Source: Pedobacter sp. MR2016-24
GTDB lineage: Bacteria > Bacteroidota > Bacteroidia > Sphingobacteriales > Sphingobacteriaceae
NCBI RefSeq assembly: GCF_026239655.1
Contig: NZ_JAPIVO010000008.1
Coordinates: forward strand, 186,001 to 250,000
Length of the DNA: 64,000 nucleotides
Reading direction: 5' to 3'
The notes under the pieces are model-generated. The model saw only the letters and a program-made list of their open reading frames with translations, had not been told where the DNA came from and ran no database searches. The position numbers and the translations under genes are program-made. This document shows, in pieces, positions 62,293 to 64,000 of the stretch; within the stretch, counting starts at the first letter, position 1, and every line of letters starts with the position of its first letter.

Positions 62293-62754
62293 TTAAATTG
62301 CAGCTTGCGCATCTCTTAAAGCTTTGATGGCATCGTGACCAGCATTTACACCAACTTGTTGTTGCAATAATACTGTTCTCACATTTTCACCTAATTCATT
62401 TTCCTGAAGTGCATCTCTGTAGGCTTTTTTGATCGCATCCTCACCTCTTTCACATTCCGCTAAGATACTGTGACGGTCATCACCACCAAATCCTGCTTTG
62501 ATATCTATCCAGGCTCTGTGTAATGTACCCAGAATCGTATTACCCGTATCAGGATTTTCTCCGTTTCTGCCAACCAGACCAGCAAGTTCGGTTACATTCG
62601 CTCTGCTCTCTGATGATAATTTATCGAAGATAGCTTTCAGGTCAATATTTTCATCCTTCAAATCTGCCGCTGCTTTATTAAATCCATCAGCTCTATCATT
62701 GTTAATCTCAATAAGGTCGTTTAAAACCTCAACTGTTTTTTCTGTGTTTTCCAT
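62293..62754 (-). CDS. PA2169/DUF2383-type four-helix-bundle protein
   Basis: 153 residues, all helical. Typical of the family are EVLNDLIEINNDRADGFNKA at the N-terminus, SNVTELAGLVG-like SRANVTELAGLVG, GTLHRAWIDIKAGFGGDDRH, ILAECERGEDAIKKAYRDAL and the C-terminal QQQVGVNAGHDAIKALRD. Ferritin-like bundle with several Glu/His, function unknown; often stress-associated in other bacteria. Own terminator downstream; single gene. Confidence 0.87.
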   Translation of the reverse strand: MENTEKTVEVLNDLIEINNDRADGFNKAAADLKDENIDLKAIFDKLSSESRANVTELAGLVGRNGENPDTGNTILGTLHRAWIDIKAGFGGDDRHSILAECERGEDAIKKAYRDALQENELGENVRTVLLQQQVGVNAGHDAIKALRDAQAAI

Positions 62755-62879
62755 TTTAATCTATTTTGGTAGTTGTTAGCTATTAAACAGCATCACAGGA
62801 TGATAGTTTGAAATATTATTTTTTTTAGTTTGCGCAACATTTTCTCTACGAGCTTGTTATCTATAAAAAACAAAAATAT

Positions 62880-63398
62880 ATGAAAAACTTATTTTTATTT
62901 ACGCTCAGCCTTATTTCATTAACATTTCTGGCATCACAGACCTTCGCACAATCAGAAGAATCACGCAATAAGATACAGCTGATCATAACGCATGATGGTA
63001 AATCAATAACAGCCGATTTAAATTCATTGAGCACAACCATTTCACGAACAAGTGAAGAAGATATAGCTGAGGTAAAAACAGCTGCAGATACAAGTAAAAC
63101 TAAACTGCCGTCCCCCGGCACCACTGGTTCTGCATTTTATTTATCATTTGATATCAAACAGATGAGCAATGACCTGCTAAAGGTATTCGCCAGAAAAAAA
63201 ACACGCTTTGATGGAACAATTACCATTACGGATAGCTATGGTAAAAATGCACCAAGAAGTATCAGGTTCAAACAGGCATCCTTATACAACTATTCAGATC
63301 AGTTCTCCTCCGCATCTTATGGCGACACCTACGGAAGTTCTGTCATTGCAATTATGTGTAAGGAAGTTGCGATCAATGGAATAACTATAGAACAATAA
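62880..63398 (+). CDS. Exported protein with Hcp/TssD-like C-terminal region
   Basis: 172 residues with a signal peptide (1-23, ending TFAQ). The remainder resembles the order of strands in Bacteroidota Hcp/TssD (type VI tube) proteins: LIITHDGKSITADLNSLSTT, SFDIKQMSNDLLKVFARKKT, DGTITITDSYGKNAPRSIRF, LYNYSDQFSS, SSVIAIMCKEVAINGITIEQ. True TssD proteins have no signal peptide, so this would be a periplasmic or secreted relative of the fold. The family match is from pattern reading and is uncertain. No other type VI genes are in the window. It is followed by a hairpin and a membrane protein gene on the same strand. Confidence 0.55.
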   Translation: MKNLFLFTLSLISLTFLASQTFAQSEESRNKIQLIITHDGKSITADLNSLSTTISRTSEEDIAEVKTAADTSKTKLPSPGTTGSAFYLSFDIKQMSNDLLKVFARKKTRFDGTITITDSYGKNAPRSIRFKQASLYNYSDQFSSASYGDTYGSSVIAIMCKEVAINGITIEQ

Positions 63399-63423
63399 GG
63401 CCGGCATCATTATCCTAACGACT

Positions 63424-63456
63424 CCATCGTGATTTTGAAAGATCGTGATGGTTTCG
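63424..63456 (+). terminator. Candidate terminator after the Hcp-like gene
   Basis: Stem CCATCGTGAT / ATCGTGATGG (63424-63433, 63442-63451, two G-U pairs) with an 8-nt loop, then a weak TTTCGTATT. It may be only a partial stop before the next gene at 63482. Confidence 0.45.
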
Positions 63457-63481
63457 TATTATTGAACTAGGCCTCATCATT

Positions 63482-64000
63482 ATGCATATACAAAGCTATT
63501 TCCGCATTGTTATTTTTGTACTGCTCAGCATCTTTTCCATAAATGCTTCCGCACAGGGCAGGAATAGTGACAGTTCAGTTACCAGCAGGGATAGCATTGC
63601 AAAAGGATTTGTGGATAGAATGCAGGATTTCGCAAAAGAGTCTGCCATCAAGAGCAAGGCCGAATTTGACGCAGATAAAGCAATTGCAATCCAGTTAAGA
63701 ATCTTCGAAGAAGTAAGACTGACAATGCAGAGCGCGAAGAGTTATATGAAATCGGGTCTCGATACCTCGGCACTCAAGCAAAACCTGAAGGAAATTCAGG
63801 GCGACTTCACAATAGCTGCTGACGGCGTTTTTATCAACAAAGGAACGGCCCAGACTTATCGCAACCTGACCGCAACTAAAAAAATAATCAATGAGCTGAT
63901 TGGTGAGGCAAGGGTGAGCAAGCTGAGACTGGATACCAGACAGCAGGCACTGACCGGATACAGGTTTCGAATGGATTCATTGTTGACCACCCCGGCACTT
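63482..64000 (+). CDS. Exported/membrane protein, N-terminal part (mechanosensitive-channel-like leader), cut by window edge
   Basis: Open from ATG 63482 to the window end (173 codons). Signal peptide 1-23 (ending ASAQG). Then a helical periplasmic region with FVDRMQDFAKESAIKSKAEF, RLTMQSAKSYMKSGLDTSAL and DGVFINKGTAQTYRNLTATK. This leader layout resembles the long periplasmic N-terminus of Bacteroidota MscS-family mechanosensitive channels. The channel domain itself would lie beyond the window, so the assignment is tentative. Confidence 0.5.
   Translation, partial: MHIQSYFRIVIFVLLSIFSINASAQGRNSDSSVTSRDSIAKGFVDRMQDFAKESAIKSKAEFDADKAIAIQLRIFEEVRLTMQSAKSYMKSGLDTSALKQNLKEIQGDFTIAADGVFINKGTAQTYRNLTATKKIINELIGEARVSKLRLDTRQQALTGYRFRMDSLLTTPAL

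Overview
The window looks like chromosome of a Bacteroidota member, most likely Sphingobacteriaceae (Pedobacter-like). I infer this from two sigma/FecR/SusC/SusD loci, type IX secretion genes (SprA and an SprE/PorW-type lipoprotein), several DUF4369-TlpA redoxins, Bacteroidota-type promoter boxes (TAnnTTTG) and moderate GC. I see no rRNA, tRNA, insertion sequence, phage or CRISPR array.

Layout. 1-4.1 kb: a minus-strand run of three exported surface proteins (two paralogous Gly/Thr-rich repeat proteins and one with collagen-like repeats) behind one promoter. 4.1-8.5 kb: a small unknown gene, a membrane AraC regulator, and a Xre/S24-type repressor divergent from a histidine-kinase-like/receiver hybrid that lacks an ATPase domain. 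8.5-17.8 kb: the giant sprA and a divergent sprE/porW. 17.9-20.6 kb: two unknown genes, a ROK glucokinase with its usual zinc cysteines replaced, and a small TonB-C protein. 20.7-33.6 kb: ECF sigma, FecR, SusC, SusD, a GldA-like ATPase, a fused GldF/GldG-like permease and an M16 peptidase, all on the minus strand and closed by a terminator. 33.7-42.3 kb: a regulator-rich accessory stretch with a frameshifted LigM/GcvT-like gene, an SMR transporter, three Crp/Fnr proteins, HxlR, an orphan ECF sigma, a SnoaL-like lipoprotein, a degenerate metallo-beta-lactamase-fold protein, a quinone-oxidoreductase-like enzyme and an acyltransferase. 42.4-59.4 kb: the second sigma/FecR/SusC/SusD locus, continuing through a DUF1735-like lipoprotein, five TlpA-type redoxins interrupted by a trypsin-like protease, and a Prc (S41) protease, then a strong terminator. 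59.6-64 kb: a membrane metallophosphoesterase, a siderophore-interacting-type flavoprotein, a DUF2383 protein, an exported Hcp/TssD-like protein and the start of a protein resembling the N-terminus of mechanosensitive channels.

The best candidates for an undescribed system are the two SusCD operons. Neither carries a glycoside hydrolase. One pairs outer-membrane uptake with an ABC-2 exporter and an M16 peptidase. The other pairs it with five thiol-disulfide redoxins whose CxxC dipeptides vary (YP, GP, GP, AP, IP) and two proteases. This points to peptide or protein substrates rather than glycans, which is inference. In both loci the FecR-SusC gap also holds a hairpin whose T-tract lies on the strand opposite to the genes, preceded by a TAnnTTTG box on that same strand, so each could encode a tiny antisense RNA over the SusC leader.
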